From Desulfamplus magnetovallimortis (GTDB lineage: Bacteria > Desulfobacterota > Desulfobacteria > Desulfobacterales > Desulfobacteraceae), in NCBI RefSeq assembly GCF_900170035.1, contig NZ_LT828541.1:475942-539941 (forward strand): a DNA stretch of 64,000 bases. Reading direction: 5' to 3'. How positions within the stretch are numbered: position 1 is the stretch's first letter; every line of letters begins with the position of its first letter. Below, piece after piece: positions 16,663-25,703 of this stretch. The translations under genes and the position numbers were made by a program. The notes beneath the pieces are model-generated. The model was given only the letters and a program-made list of their open reading frames with translations. It made no database searches and had not been told where the DNA came from.

Positions 16663-18045
16663 ATGATGGAACTATTTTTTAAACCCAAATCTATTGCTGT
16701 AATCGGAGCAAGCGGAACCCCTGGAAAACTGGGGTACGTAATCATAAAAAATATATCTGACAGCGATTTCAGCGGAAATGTCTATCCTGTAAACCCCAAA
16801 TCAGATGAAATCCTGGGATATAAGGTCTATCGCAGTGTAACAGAAATTCCCGGAGATGTTGATCTGGTTGTTACAGTTCTTCCCACTCCAAAACTTACTG
16901 TTGCAACCATGGAAGATTGCGCTAAAAAGGGCGTTAAAGCCGTAATAATCGAATCTGCCGGATTTGCTGAAATGGGAGGAGATGGAAAACTCTATCAGCA
17001 ACAGATAGTTGATATTGCAAAGAAAAACAATATTCGGGTAATGGGGCCTAACTGTTCCGGTATTGTATCACGGGACATTGTAACATCCATTTACCCGATA
17101 ACAAAAAAAGTACCAAAGGGTAATGTGGTGCTCATAGGTCAGTCAGGCCTTCTTGCTGCGGGAATGGCATCGGATCTTGTGGAGAACGAAAGCCTGAATG
17201 TCAGAAATGTCTGTTCATTCGGCAACAAGTGCGATGTCAATGAAAATGACCTTTTAGAATACTTTGGCAATCAGGATGATGTGGATGTTATCTCCATGTA
17301 TCTTGAAACGATTTCCGATGGAAGAAATCTTACCCGTATTGCCAAAAAGGTTGCTGCAGAAAAACCGGTTATCTTTCTTTCCGGAGGGCGTACCGAAGCC
17401 GGTGCCAGAGCAGCCATGAGCCATACCGGAAGTATTGCAAGCAATGCAATGATTGTTGAGGCTGCTGTGAAGCAGACCGGCATGATAATGGCCGATGATT
17501 TTACAGAACTTAAAGATTTTGCAAGGGTGTTTTCCACCCAGCCCCTTCCCAAAGGAAACCGGGTGGCTGTCATTACTCTGGCCGGAAGTGTAGGGGTCAA
17601 TGTTTCTGATCTTTGTGCAAATTTTGGTCTGGAGCTGCCAAAACTTACTCCGGAAACAACAGAGAAACTAAAGGATATGTTTGACACACCAGTATCAAAT
17701 CCCGTTGACCTCTATTTTTCCGTAACTAAGATAGGCTTTACCAAAACACTTGAGACCACTTTTCCTGATGCATTCCGTGATCCCAATATTGATGCGGCTG
17801 TCATTATTCTGGCAGGCTTTAAATATACCGAGGAAGCTGTTCAGAAAAAGATCATCCAGAAAATTGTCAAAGAGGTTGGAAAGCCTGTTGTGGTATGCAT
17901 GGTTGTTGGATACAACAAATACAAAAACGTGATCATGGATGAAATGGGAAAAGAGTTGCCGGTCTTTCCCTCTTTGATCTCCGGTGTCAAAGCCTTGAGC
18001 AAACTGTGTGAATACGGCATCCGTAAACAGAAAATGTCATCCTGA
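16663..18045 (+). CDS. ADP-forming acyl-CoA ligase, alpha subunit (CoA-binding and ligase domains)
   Basis: The 460-residue protein begins with the CoA-binding fold FFKPKSIAVIGASGTPGKLG and continues with GPNCSGI, LIGQSGLLAAGM and the phospho-His segment AMSHTGSIASNAMI (His near residue 253). These are the marks of the alpha subunit of ADP-forming acetyl/acyl-CoA synthetases. It pairs with the ATP-grasp subunit at 15758-16456, and the split into two genes is common in anaerobes. The 205-base gap between them has no recognised gene. Two adjacent ATGs (16663, 16666) can both serve. It ends 12 bases before the crotonase gene, so those two are surely co-transcribed. Confidence 0.9.
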   Translation: MMELFFKPKSIAVIGASGTPGKLGYVIIKNISDSDFSGNVYPVNPKSDEILGYKVYRSVTEIPGDVDLVVTVLPTPKLTVATMEDCAKKGVKAVIIESAGFAEMGGDGKLYQQQIVDIAKKNNIRVMGPNCSGIVSRDIVTSIYPITKKVPKGNVVLIGQSGLLAAGMASDLVENESLNVRNVCSFGNKCDVNENDLLEYFGNQDDVDVISMYLETISDGRNLTRIAKKVAAEKPVIFLSGGRTEAGARAAMSHTGSIASNAMIVEAAVKQTGMIMADDFTELKDFARVFSTQPLPKGNRVAVITLAGSVGVNVSDLCANFGLELPKLTPETTEKLKDMFDTPVSNPVDLYFSVTKIGFTKTLETTFPDAFRDPNIDAAVIILAGFKYTEEAVQKKIIQKIVKEVGKPVVVCMVVGYNKYKNVIMDEMGKELPVFPSLISGVKALSKLCEYGIRKQKMSS

Positions 18046-18057
18046 GGAGATAAGGGT

Positions 18058-18825
18058 ATGTCTTACGAAAATATCATTTTGGAAAAAGAAGAGAAGATTG
18101 CCATCATTACCTTCAATCGCCCCGAGGCCATGAATGCCCTGAATATCAAAACACGGGCGGAATTTGCAGCAGCCGTCAAGGATGTTGAAGAGGATGATGC
18201 CATAAAAGTGCTGATTCTAACAGGCTCTGGAAAAGCCTTTGTAGCAGGTTCTGATATAAAGGAGTTCCACGCCACAACACCCTTTGCAGCACACAATATC
18301 GTTCGTTTGGGCTCCATTGTGGAAAAGCTTGGAAAACCTGTTATTGCAGCAGTAAACGGTTTCTGCCTTGGCGGCGGCTGTGAGATTGCCATGGCCTGTG
18401 ATCTTATTATTGCCTCGGAAAAGGCAAAGTTCGGTCAGCCTGAAATTAATCTCGGCATCATTCCCGGAGGTGGCGGTACCCAGCGTTTGCAGCGTCTCAT
18501 TGGTGTCTGCAGGGCAAAGGAACTCATTTTTACCGGAGATATTATACGGGCAGATGAGGCAGAGAGAATCGGCCTTGTCAACCGTGTTGTGGGTATGGAT
18601 GAGTTGATGCCAAAGGCAAAGGAGATAGCAGCCAAGATTGCCACAAAGAGCTCAGCAGCATTGAAGCTTGCCAAGCAGGCCATCAACAAGGGAATGCAGA
18701 CAAGCCTTCAGGATGGCCTTGACTACGAATATGAGATGTATGCCCTCTCTCTATCCCTGGAGGACAAAACAGAAGGGGTGAATGCCTTCCTTGAAAAAAG
18801 GGCACCCAATTTTGTTGGTCGTTAA
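18058..18825 (+). CDS. enoyl-CoA hydratase/crotonase family protein
   Basis: The 255-residue protein has the crotonase fold: FNRPEAMNALN, then AFVAGSDIKEF as the oxyanion-hole strand, GFCLGGGCEIAMACDLIIAS with the first catalytic Glu, and PEINLGIIPGGGGTQRL with the second Glu. Both Glu residues suggest real hydratase activity on an enoyl-CoA. It follows the CoA-ligase alpha gene by 12 bases after GAGGAGA. In the pathway it would precede the SDR and the thiolase. A ring-hydrolase or isomerase activity of the superfamily cannot be excluded. Confidence 0.9.
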   Translation: MSYENIILEKEEKIAIITFNRPEAMNALNIKTRAEFAAAVKDVEEDDAIKVLILTGSGKAFVAGSDIKEFHATTPFAAHNIVRLGSIVEKLGKPVIAAVNGFCLGGGCEIAMACDLIIASEKAKFGQPEINLGIIPGGGGTQRLQRLIGVCRAKELIFTGDIIRADEAERIGLVNRVVGMDELMPKAKEIAAKIATKSSAALKLAKQAINKGMQTSLQDGLDYEYEMYALSLSLEDKTEGVNAFLEKRAPNFVGR

Positions 18826-18855
18826 TCCCCCATTTGATTCAGTAATAGGGCATGA

Positions 18856-18885
18856 TGAATCAGGATGCCCGGGATTAACAGGATA
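18856..18885 (-). repeat. family 1 repeat fragment
   Basis: The plus strand reads TGAATCAGGATGCCCGGGAT then TAACAGGATA, the reverse complement of the right arm found at 20706-20737. It lies in the short gap before the DUF35 gene. Confidence 0.6.
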
Positions 18886-18921
18886 ATCAATCAGGATACA
18901 AAATTTATTAGGAACAATACA

Positions 18922-19356
18922 ATGGAAAACATGGCAAACAAAGTAGCACGAATACCCAATTTAGTCGATTGGTCAACCGGTGAAGTGAGATTGATGAGTG
19001 CAAAATGCAACTCATGCGGCACCTATTTTTTTCCAAGGGAACATTATCAGCATCGCCCTGGATGCTCAAGGGAAGGTGTGGAGAACGTACTTCTTCCCCA
19101 CAAAGGGAAACTGGCCAGTTACACCATTCAATATTATCCCTGCCCCGCACCTTTTAAAACCGAAAAAAAGATAACCCCTTACGGTATTGGCCTTGTTGAG
19201 TTTGAAGATGAGAAAATTCAGGTGGCCGGCATCATAACCGATACCGATCTCAAATCTCTTAAAATGGGGATGGAGATGGAGACCACAATTCTTGAAATGT
19301 TTACAAATGAAGAGAAACAGCAAGTGGTCACCTGGGCATTTAAAGCGGTTAAATAA
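18922..19356 (+). CDS. DUF35 / Zn-ribbon OB-fold protein, thiolase partner
   Basis: The 144-residue protein starts at ATG 18922 (MENMANKVARIPNL); ATG 18931 is also possible. It has a CNSCG knuckle followed by only one further Cys (HRPGCS), then an OB-fold pattern (GKLASYTIQYYPCPAPFK, PYGIGLVEFEDEKIQVAGII). DUF35 proteins bind next to SCP-x-type thiolases and help acyl-CoA binding, as in BbsA with BbsB and in steroid side-chain aldolases. The thiolase-like gene follows 44 bases later, which supports a complex. The incomplete second Cys pair suggests a weakened or absent zinc site. Confidence 0.85.
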   Translation: MENMANKVARIPNLVDWSTGEVRLMSAKCNSCGTYFFPREHYQHRPGCSREGVENVLLPHKGKLASYTIQYYPCPAPFKTEKKITPYGIGLVEFEDEKIQVAGIITDTDLKSLKMGMEMETTILEMFTNEEKQQVVTWAFKAVK

Positions 19357-19400
19357 CGAATCAGCGATCAGTAGAAGCATATAAAAAAGGGATAATAAAA

Positions 19401-20582
19401 ATGAGAGATGTATATATTATTGGAACCGGAATACACCCCTGGATGGGTTTTTCTGAGCAGGTATTTGCCGATTTTGCGGCTGTGGCTGTTGATAATGCAT
19501 TGAAAGATGCAGACATTGAGTGGAAAAAAATCCAGGCCATCATGGCTGGAATTTTTATTTATGGTGGAAATGCAGGTCACCTTTCCGGTCAGTATCTGGA
19601 GAGCATCTTTGGTGAAACCGGCGTTCCTGTTGTAAATGTCTATAATGCCTGTGCCACAGGCTCCGCCTCCATCAGGATGGCATATAACAGCGTTGCTGCC
19701 GGTGAGACAGATACTGCTCTTGCCTTTGGAGCAGACGTTTCCCCAAAAGGTTTTCTTACTGCAAAATCCGACAATGCAGTTCAGGACAGGGATGTAATCC
19801 GCTGGAAAATGGGCGGAATGCCTAATCCCATTTACTGGGCACTGGAGTGCAGGAAAAGAATGGAAAAATATGACACCACAGAAGAAGATTTGGCATTGGT
19901 AAAGGTGCTGATGAGTGAATATGGCTCCAAAAATCCCCATGCACGCTTTAAAAAGACCTACACCATAGAAGAGGTACTGAACTCTGTCTATGTCTGCGAT
20001 CCTTTAAGACTCTTTGAGATATGTCCTGTCAGTACCGGTGCTGCCGCGGTAATTGTCACAGCAGACAAGGAGCTTATTGCCAAAGCAGATAAAGCTGTTA
20101 AGATCAATGCCACCACAATGGGAAGTGCCATCTATGGCGATCCAACAATCCGTATCTCTGCTCTTTCATGCCCAGCTGTTCCAGAAGCACCCATGCTGAG
20201 TGAAAGCTATTCAGCTTCACGTCAGGCCTATGAAAAATCAGGCATCGGACCGGAAGACATTGATGTTCTGGAGCTTCCGGACAACAGCTCCTGGCATTAT
20301 CTGGTCTATCTTGAGACCTGTGGGTTCTGTAAAGATGGCGAAGCTGACAAAATGCTCAGGGAAGGTGAGACTAAAATCGGCGGAAAACTGCCTGTAAATC
20401 CAAGTGGAGGATTCTCTTCCCATGGAGAAGCTCTTTCTGCCCAGGCGCTCTGGCAGGTAATTGAATGCACCAATCAGCTCAGGGGCCGGTGCGGTGAAAG
20501 ACAGGTTGAAAATCCTAAGGTAGCCATGGCTCAGACCTATGGCCTTATGGGAAACAGCGGGACAACTATACTATCTGTATAA
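19401..20582 (+). CDS. thiolase-like protein (SCP-x/acetyl-CoA acetyltransferase family)
   Basis: The 393-residue protein has the nucleophilic Cys in YNACATGSASIR (Cys84) and the His loop in NPSGGFSSHGEALSAQ. The C-terminal Cys-x-Gly of biosynthetic and degradative thiolases is replaced by TYGLMGNSGTT, as in SCP-x-type members and in DUF35-paired thiolases or aldolases. It would split a 3-oxoacyl-CoA with CoA, or run a retro-aldol reaction, together with the DUF35 protein. It is the last plus-strand gene of the module; the next gene converges on it across a repeat-filled gap. Confidence 0.88.
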   Translation: MRDVYIIGTGIHPWMGFSEQVFADFAAVAVDNALKDADIEWKKIQAIMAGIFIYGGNAGHLSGQYLESIFGETGVPVVNVYNACATGSASIRMAYNSVAAGETDTALAFGADVSPKGFLTAKSDNAVQDRDVIRWKMGGMPNPIYWALECRKRMEKYDTTEEDLALVKVLMSEYGSKNPHARFKKTYTIEEVLNSVYVCDPLRLFEICPVSTGAAAVIVTADKELIAKADKAVKINATTMGSAIYGDPTIRISALSCPAVPEAPMLSESYSASRQAYEKSGIGPEDIDVLELPDNSSWHYLVYLETCGFCKDGEADKMLREGETKIGGKLPVNPSGGFSSHGEALSAQALWQVIECTNQLRGRCGERQVENPKVAMAQTYGLMGNSGTTILSV

Positions 20583-20650
20583 CTTCCACGATGCAAAATG
20601 CGTTACAATCTAATCAATGAAAGTGGTATTTTGTTTTTTAATTTTGCAGC

Positions 20651-20751
20651 TATTGAATTTGTCTGAAGCAGGATAAAAAGGATATTCAGGATAGATAAAC
20701 CTGCCTTATCCTGTTAATCCTGGGCATCCTGATTCAGACATTTTTGACAAA
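20651..20751 (+). repeat. family 1 repeat, internal part
   Basis: It contains GAATTTGTCTGAAGCAGGAT, a spacer with ATTCAGGATAGATAA, and the right arm CTTATCCTGTTAATCCTGGG up to CAGACA. Terminal repeats are degenerate, although CATAGGTGTCG at 20864-20874 may be a displaced right end. It lies in the convergent gap 20583-20886 and may form the terminator-like structure between the two operons. No gene is seen in that gap. Confidence 0.65.
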
Positions 20752-20886
20752 GAATGAGCAGGAAATAAACTTGTGTTGTCAGAAAAGAGAGAAGTCTTTG
20801 AAACATGTCACCAAAATGTACGAATGTGCAAGTGGTTTTAGACTCATTAAAAGCCTCAAAGAGCATAGGTGTCGGTTTCAAAAACG

Positions 20887-21726
20887 TCATATCCAGCTAA
20901 CTTTTGCAAAACAGCTTTCCACAAGTTCAATATCAAATTCATCTGTCACTTTATGCTGATAAATGACCCTTATCTGATATTTGCCCCTTTTTTCCGGAAG
21001 TCCTGAAAATCTGTATTCTCCGAATGAATCAGTAATTTTTTGATCAACTAGAGAACCATTTTTAAACAACTCCACTGTGACTCCTTCAACACACTCTTCC
21101 ACTCCATTTTTTCTGGTTGCAACTGATCCAGCTATAAAACATTTTCTATAAAGGGAAAGATTTTTATACATAACTATTGAACGCCCTCTCATTACTTTAT
21201 GAAATGATTCAAGATCATTTGCCTTGATAAATGAGAAAAGCTCCTCTTCCGGAAGCGATTTGAAGGTCAAAGCTCCAGTGGGGCATGCCTGGACACATCG
21301 CGGTGCCTTCCAGCCATCATCAAGCAGATGTGCGCATAGGGTACATTTTTGAGGTGTCTGATTTTCCTCGTTCCACCATATGGCACCCTGGGGACAGGCT
21401 TTGACCAGATTCCGTTTTCCTCTGGCTTTTTCAGGATCAACAACTACTATGCCGTCAGATCGCTGATATATCTCTTTTTTCGATGTATTCCGAACACATG
21501 CTGCATCTTCACAGTGAAAACAGGGTTTTGGAAGATAGGTGACTGAAATATAAGGGAATTCCCCTTGTTCCCGTGTCAATATGTTCATCCAGCGGTGGCC
21601 GTGGAGAGGCTGGCTTAAAGTATAGGGCTTCCAGTCATTTTGATAGTGCTCATCCTTGCAGGCGAGAAAACAGTTATTGCAGTTTTCGCACTTTTCTATA
21701 TCTATGATCATCAACCATTTATTCAT
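20887..21726 (-). CDS. transhydroxylase-like iron-sulfur subunit with C-terminal Cna-like domain (set 2)
   Basis: The 279-residue protein shares order and motifs with the set 1 small subunit: [39 protein letters not shown] and ACPTGALTF, then a beta-sandwich ([37 protein letters not shown]). The segment [11 protein letters not shown] resembles the Pelobacter small subunit more than set 1 does. Its ATG overlaps the stop of the large-subunit gene by 4 bases (ATGA), so the two are translationally coupled and made in equal amounts. It carries electrons for, or anchors, the Mo subunit. Confidence 0.88.
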   Translation of the reverse strand: MNKWLMIIDIEKCENCNNCFLACKDEHYQNDWKPYTLSQPLHGHRWMNILTREQGEFPYISVTYLPKPCFHCEDAACVRNTSKKEIYQRSDGIVVVDPEKARGKRNLVKACPQGAIWWNEENQTPQKCTLCAHLLDDGWKAPRCVQACPTGALTFKSLPEEELFSFIKANDLESFHKVMRGRSIVMYKNLSLYRKCFIAGSVATRKNGVEECVEGVTVELFKNGSLVDQKITDSFGEYRFSGLPEKRGKYQIRVIYQHKVTDEFDIELVESCFAKVSWI

Positions 21727-24700
21727 TTTATTGCCTCTCGTTTTCCTTCAATTTGTACAGTCACACTTTTTCCTTCAATTTGTACAGCCCCACTTTTTCT
21801 TTCAATTTGTATAGCCCCACTTTTTCCTTCAGACATTTCATTTTTCCATAGTCTTATCTGAACAAGACATGAGTTTGGGGCCGATGAATGTGATCTTTTA
21901 ATGATGCTTTTCCCGGGTGTAAGAAGGTTGATACAGCCTCCTTTATCAGCAGAATTACCAGGCTCGCCCACAGGTTCATATCGGGCAGAACCTTCACAGG
22001 AGTGGACAACCCCTGGAGGTAGTCTATGGGTAAGTTGTGCTGCACAGATAACCGATCCTCGGTCGTTAAATATCTCCACCAGGTCATGCTGCCTTATGTT
22101 TCTTGCCGCAGCATCAAGTGGATTTATTCTCACGATCCAGTAATAGTGGCCTTTTTTAAGGATTCTGTGATCCTTGACATCGTTCATGAAACCATCTTTA
22201 GCATCAAACATTGTATGAAAACTGTACCGAGGATGGGGGGATATCATCTGCAATGGGTATTTTTCCACCAAATCCTTGCACCCATGTCCTTCCCATGAGG
22301 GGATATATTTGGATATTGTGGGTCTTTCAGGATCATCAGGTGCAAATCTCTTGAGGCTTGATGACTCAAACTCAAGTTTTCCTGACTGGGTCTGGAGACC
22401 GGATTTCCATTTTTCAGTATAATCAGAAGGCAAAGGAGAGAGTTCCGGCAGATCCTTTTTTCTGCCTTCGGCAAACCAGCGGTATGAGACAGGTGCCCGC
22501 AGGGATTCATCAGGAGCCGGCACAACATAGTAACCCTTTTTCATAAACTGTTGCCATGAGATAACCTTTGGAAGATCACTTGCATTAAAAAGGCGGCGAC
22601 ACCACTCAAGCTCAGAGCTTCCCTCGGAAAAAGGAGCTCCAAGATCAAGACGCTTGGCAATCTCAAGGAAAATCTGATAGTCGGATTTTGATTCGCCCAG
22701 AGGCTCAATGCACTTATGCTGCATGGTGATGATCCGGTGATTCCACTGGGTAAACTGATGATGACTGTATCCGCCTGAATTTGCAGTCTCTCCTATATCC
22801 CATCTTTCAAAGTTGGTACAGGCAGGAAGAATGACATCCGCAAACTTTGACTCACCTTCAAACCAGATTGACTGGTTCACAACAAATTCAAGGTTGTCGC
22901 TTTGATACGCCTTTACATAACGGTTGGATTCAGGCATGGTTCCAAAATGAGAGCCGCCATATTTATAGTACATCTTTACAGGTGAATATCCTGGAGCCGG
23001 ATATTTGAACTTTTTGAACTGCCCCTCAATGGTTTTTGGATCTGTGGGATAGCCCTCACAGCTTCCGTTGAGAAAAACCTCTGGTATTCTAAGACGGGGA
23101 ATCATCTGTGCAACTGTATTCATGGATGGAAGCTGTGGCATTCTCTGGTATAGATTGACCCTAAGAGATGTGCCGTCCAGATCTCCTGAAAGACCGCCTT
23201 CAGCATATCCTGGAAAGAAAAAATGTGTATCCACAGGAGTTCCCTGCTGGAGTCCTCCCATGTTTATCCCGGGCTTTCCCAATCCCTGCATGGCCATGAG
23301 ACAAACCATGGAGCGTGCCCACTCAATTCCTGTGGCACTCCTGCAGGCTCCTCCAAATCCGGCAAGTCCCCCTGGAGAAAGATAGGTTTTCCGTGTTCCC
23401 CATTTTCTGGCAAGGGCACGAATTTCCCTTGCTGGAACTTCTGTCTCTTTTTCCTGCCACTCCGGAGTTTTCTCAATTCCATCTTCTAAACCAAGGATGT
23501 AGTCCCGCCACTTTTCAAATCCTGTGGTGCGAAGTGCAACATATTCTTTGTCATAAAGATCTTCTGTAATCCACACATATGCTATGGCAAGACTCATGGC
23601 ATTGCCTGTATCAGGTCTTGGGGCTATCCATTTGCCACCCAAAAGAGCTGCTGTATGGTTGTAATAGGGATCAATATGAACCATCTCAATGCCAAGCTCC
23701 TTTGCCCACTGCCTGCGCACTGTTCCTTCAAATGCTCCATATACGCCGCTTGTGGATTCCGGGTCGCTTGACCAGAAGACGATCATCTCACACTCTTTCA
23801 GGCAATCTTCAACTGTACCGTAGGTGTCAGATGCCCCGTTCCTCATGCTGTTACCCCAGTGGTGCATGGCTCCCCAGTACCATCCTTCCCAACTGTCGGG
23901 ATTGTGGACAACCGGACAGTAGCCAATGGAGTTCATGAAGCGGTTTCTTGTGCTTAACCAGTATCCAAGATTTCCCCATGTATGGTGGGAACCGCTTCCA
24001 TTCATGATGGAACCCGGGCCATAATCTCTTTTCATGCGCTGAATCTCTTTTGAAACAATATCAAGAGCTTCGTCCCAGGAGATACGTTCATATCCTGAAA
24101 TTCCGCGATTCTGGCAGTTGCGTTCTCCATCTGGATCAAAGTCTATCCGTTTCATGGGATATAAAAGCCTGTCCGGAGAATAAATAAGTGACTTCAGGGC
24201 AAGAACATAAGGATTGACAGTGCCTCTTCTTGGTGGTGTAAAAGTTTTCCCGCGGGCATTGATTTGCCAGGGTGGAGCATCATTGTCATCAAACTCTATG
24301 GGAGTTATGCGTATAATCCTGCCCTCTTTAACATATACAAATACCGGCCCCCCATTGGTGTTGTTTGTGTATTTTTTGACACCATCCTTTAAAGGAATGC
24401 CATAAGCACCAGGGGTAGAAAGTCCTTTGAGCCATTTGAGACTCTGCATGAACCATATGGCAAGATCATCAGGGCCTTCAACATTTACAACAAAATTTTT
24501 CATGGCATGGATCTGCTCATGGTAATTGCCGCTGTTAAGCATGAGCCACACAGCAGAAGCAGCATCTGTAAAACTTACAGTAACATCTGCCTGGAAATTT
24601 GCCACATCATGGTGTTCATTATTACTTCCACAATTGAGATCAGTTGACCTTGCGACAATAGAACCGCTCTTGAACTCAAATATTCTGCCTTTTTTCTCTT

Positions 24701-24872
24701 TCAGGGCAATGATTTGTGCTGTAAAATTTTTTTCATTAAGGCGCTTTTTAAATTCCTTGTCAAAAATAGCTCTGATCCTAAATAGATACCCCAAGGCAAA
24801 CAACATAAAACTCAAAAGGGGTTTTCCTGTAATTTTGAGTAATCTATGGATGATTATTTTCAATACTGGCAT
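21723..24872 (-). CDS. transhydroxylase-like molybdoenzyme large subunit fused to an N-terminal SCP2-like domain (set 2)
   Basis: The 1049-residue protein is about 160-190 residues longer than family members. Residues about 40-150 read like an SCP2/sterol-carrier fold ([54 protein letters not shown]), preceded by a hydrophobic N-terminus ([13 protein letters not shown]). From about residue 165 it is a full transhydroxylase-like subunit: [47 protein letters not shown] and [12 protein letters not shown]. The expected active-site His, Tyr, Asp and Ser are present. It is closer to the Pelobacter enzyme than set 1. The last 35 residues are encoded by a 27-bp tandem repeat and look dispensable. GAGGAG precedes the ATG by 7 bases. 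The SCP2 part hints at a hydrophobic substrate or membrane contact. Confidence 0.88.
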   Translation of the reverse strand: MPVLKIIIHRLLKITGKPLLSFMLFALGYLFRIRAIFDKEFKKRLNEKNFTAQIIALKEKKGRIFEFKSGSIVARSTDLNCGSNNEHHDVANFQADVTVSFTDAASAVWLMLNSGNYHEQIHAMKNFVVNVEGPDDLAIWFMQSLKWLKGLSTPGAYGIPLKDGVKKYTNNTNGGPVFVYVKEGRIIRITPIEFDDNDAPPWQINARGKTFTPPRRGTVNPYVLALKSLIYSPDRLLYPMKRIDFDPDGERNCQNRGISGYERISWDEALDIVSKEIQRMKRDYGPGSIMNGSGSHHTWGNLGYWLSTRNRFMNSIGYCPVVHNPDSWEGWYWGAMHHWGNSMRNGASDTYGTVEDCLKECEMIVFWSSDPESTSGVYGAFEGTVRRQWAKELGIEMVHIDPYYNHTAALLGGKWIAPRPDTGNAMSLAIAYVWITEDLYDKEYVALRTTGFEKWRDYILGLEDGIEKTPEWQEKETEVPAREIRALARKWGTRKTYLSPGGLAGFGGACRSATGIEWARSMVCLMAMQGLGKPGINMGGLQQGTPVDTHFFFPGYAEGGLSGDLDGTSLRVNLYQRMPQLPSMNTVAQMIPRLRIPEVFLNGSCEGYPTDPKTIEGQFKKFKYPAPGYSPVKMYYKYGGSHFGTMPESNRYVKAYQSDNLEFVVNQSIWFEGESKFADVILPACTNFERWDIGETANSGGYSHHQFTQWNHRIITMQHKCIEPLGESKSDYQIFLEIAKRLDLGAPFSEGSSELEWCRRLFNASDLPKVISWQQFMKKGYYVVPAPDESLRAPVSYRWFAEGRKKDLPELSPLPSDYTEKWKSGLQTQSGKLEFESSSLKRFAPDDPERPTISKYIPSWEGHGCKDLVEKYPLQMISPHPRYSFHTMFDAKDGFMNDVKDHRILKKGHYYWIVRINPLDAAARNIRQHDLVEIFNDRGSVICAAQLTHRLPPGVVHSCEGSARYEPVGEPGNSADKGGCINLLTPGKSIIKRSHSSAPNSCLVQIRLWKNEMSEGKSGAIQIERKSGAVQIEGKSVTVQIEGKREAIK
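21745..21834 (-). repeat. 27-bp tandem repeat at the 3' end of the set 2 large-subunit gene
   Basis: Units start at 21745, 21772 and 21799, with a partial fourth at 21826. Each encodes a 9-residue unit of the type EGKSGAVQI. The repeat sits after the end of family similarity. Confidence 0.85.
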
Positions 24873-24945
24873 GGTAGGCTCCTCTGGTGAGTATATATTT
24901 TAATGAACTCTGGCTGATTAAACAGCAAAATACATGCCTATTTTT

Positions 24946-24975
24946 ATAACGTACATGGCTGATGACCGCCACAAT
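24946..24975. promoter_or_regulatory. 30-bp motif shared with the proline racemase promoter region
   Basis: Starts ATAACGTACATGGCTGATGA and ends CCGCCACAAT. The exact reverse complement, 30 of 30 bases, is at 48901-48930. The nearest edge is 74 bases upstream of the set 2 large-subunit start, and 75 bases for the racemase gene. It may be a regulator site or the end of a small repeat. Confidence 0.45.
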
Positions 24976-25017
24976 CGAAGAGATGAAAGTCGTTTTAAAA
25001 ACAGGATGTTACCGAGA

Positions 25018-25229
25018 CTTTCATATAAACGGCCACGGCAAACATATTTGCCACAACGAAGCATGAAAGCCTTTATATATCAATACTTTATGGAGACTTT
25101 TAAATAAAATAAACTGTAGGGGGCAGACCTGTATGTCTGAACTGTATGAGGGCAATCACTAAGAGGTTATTCTCCCTACTTTGCAAATATTCATTGTGGC
25201 ATAAGGGGCTGTAATGGCCGTTATATGAA
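25018..25229. repeat. MITE-like element with imperfect terminal inverted repeats
   Basis: The left end TTTCATATAAACGGCC and the right end, read in reverse, TTTCATATAACGGCC are nearly identical; similarity continues inward to GCCACAA. The roughly 210-base body has no coding frame. The motif at 24946 shares ATAACG and GCCACAAT with these ends and may be a relic of the same family. It occupies much of the 830-base gap upstream of the set 2 operon. Confidence 0.5.
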
Positions 25230-25344
25230 ACAACTGAAGGGAATTTTTTTGTCAACATTTTGGGAGGATATCAGGTCTGGATTTATAAATCAGAAGCAAT
25301 AAAAAAGCAAAAAAAACTTGGGGTTAGAGTGAAGGTTTATGTTG

Positions 25345-25488
25345 TTATATTACCGGATATGGTGATATGCTTTTACCATATCCGGTAATATATGATTGTG
25401 GTTTCCATATATGGAGATTATGGGCTTCCTGAAAAATGATTTTGGAATTTCGATTTTTAAAGGCAATTGCATTGTGTTGTATCTCCAT
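25345..25488 (-). CDS. small hypothetical protein, 47 residues
   Basis: ATG 25488 follows an ideal AAGGAGG with 7-base spacing, and the frame runs 47 codons to TAA at 25347-25345. The product (MEIQHNAIAFKNRNSKIIFQ, then a Tyr- and Pro-rich end) has no known domain or membrane segment. Its last 15 codons are formed by a perfect 18-bp inverted repeat. The strong ribosome-binding site is the only positive evidence; it could be a small regulator, a toxin remnant or a chance frame. Confidence 0.35.
   Translation of the reverse strand: MEIQHNAIAFKNRNSKIIFQEAHNLHIWKPQSYITGYGKSISPYPVI
25346..25392. repeat. perfect 18-bp inverted repeat
   Basis: Arm TATATTACCGGATATGGT (25346-25363) is repeated inverted at 25375-25392 with an 11-base loop. 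There is no T run on either side, so it is more likely a protein-binding or cruciform site or repeat end than a terminator. Confidence 0.8.
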
Positions 25489-25600
25489 AATTTGGCCTCC
25501 TTAATACTCCCATAAAAATATTGGCATCTATCATAGCATCCCAAAAATAGATTACATTTTTTTATTGAGAACCCCGATAAATGGGCATGTTGTCACAGCA

Positions 25601-25652
25601 AGTGTAAACCGATAAATGAAAGATGCCTTTATTTTGGGATGATATGAAGGAT
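25601..25652 (+). repeat. family 2 repeat fragment
   Basis: AGTGTAAACCGATAAATGAA is followed by AGATGCC and, later, TTTTGGGATGATATGAAGGA. These are parts of the family 2 element seen at 4467 and 51047. It lies downstream of the RelE-UvrD gene. Confidence 0.5.
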
Positions 25653-25703
25653 GTCTGATGTTAAAAACATAAATTTATGGATTGTTGCGCAACAAGGTGA
25701 TGA

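Noticed and set aside
19368..19940. 190-codon antisense frame over the thiolase gene
   Set aside because: The thiolase frame has catalytic motifs on the other strand; the antisense product is not protein-like.
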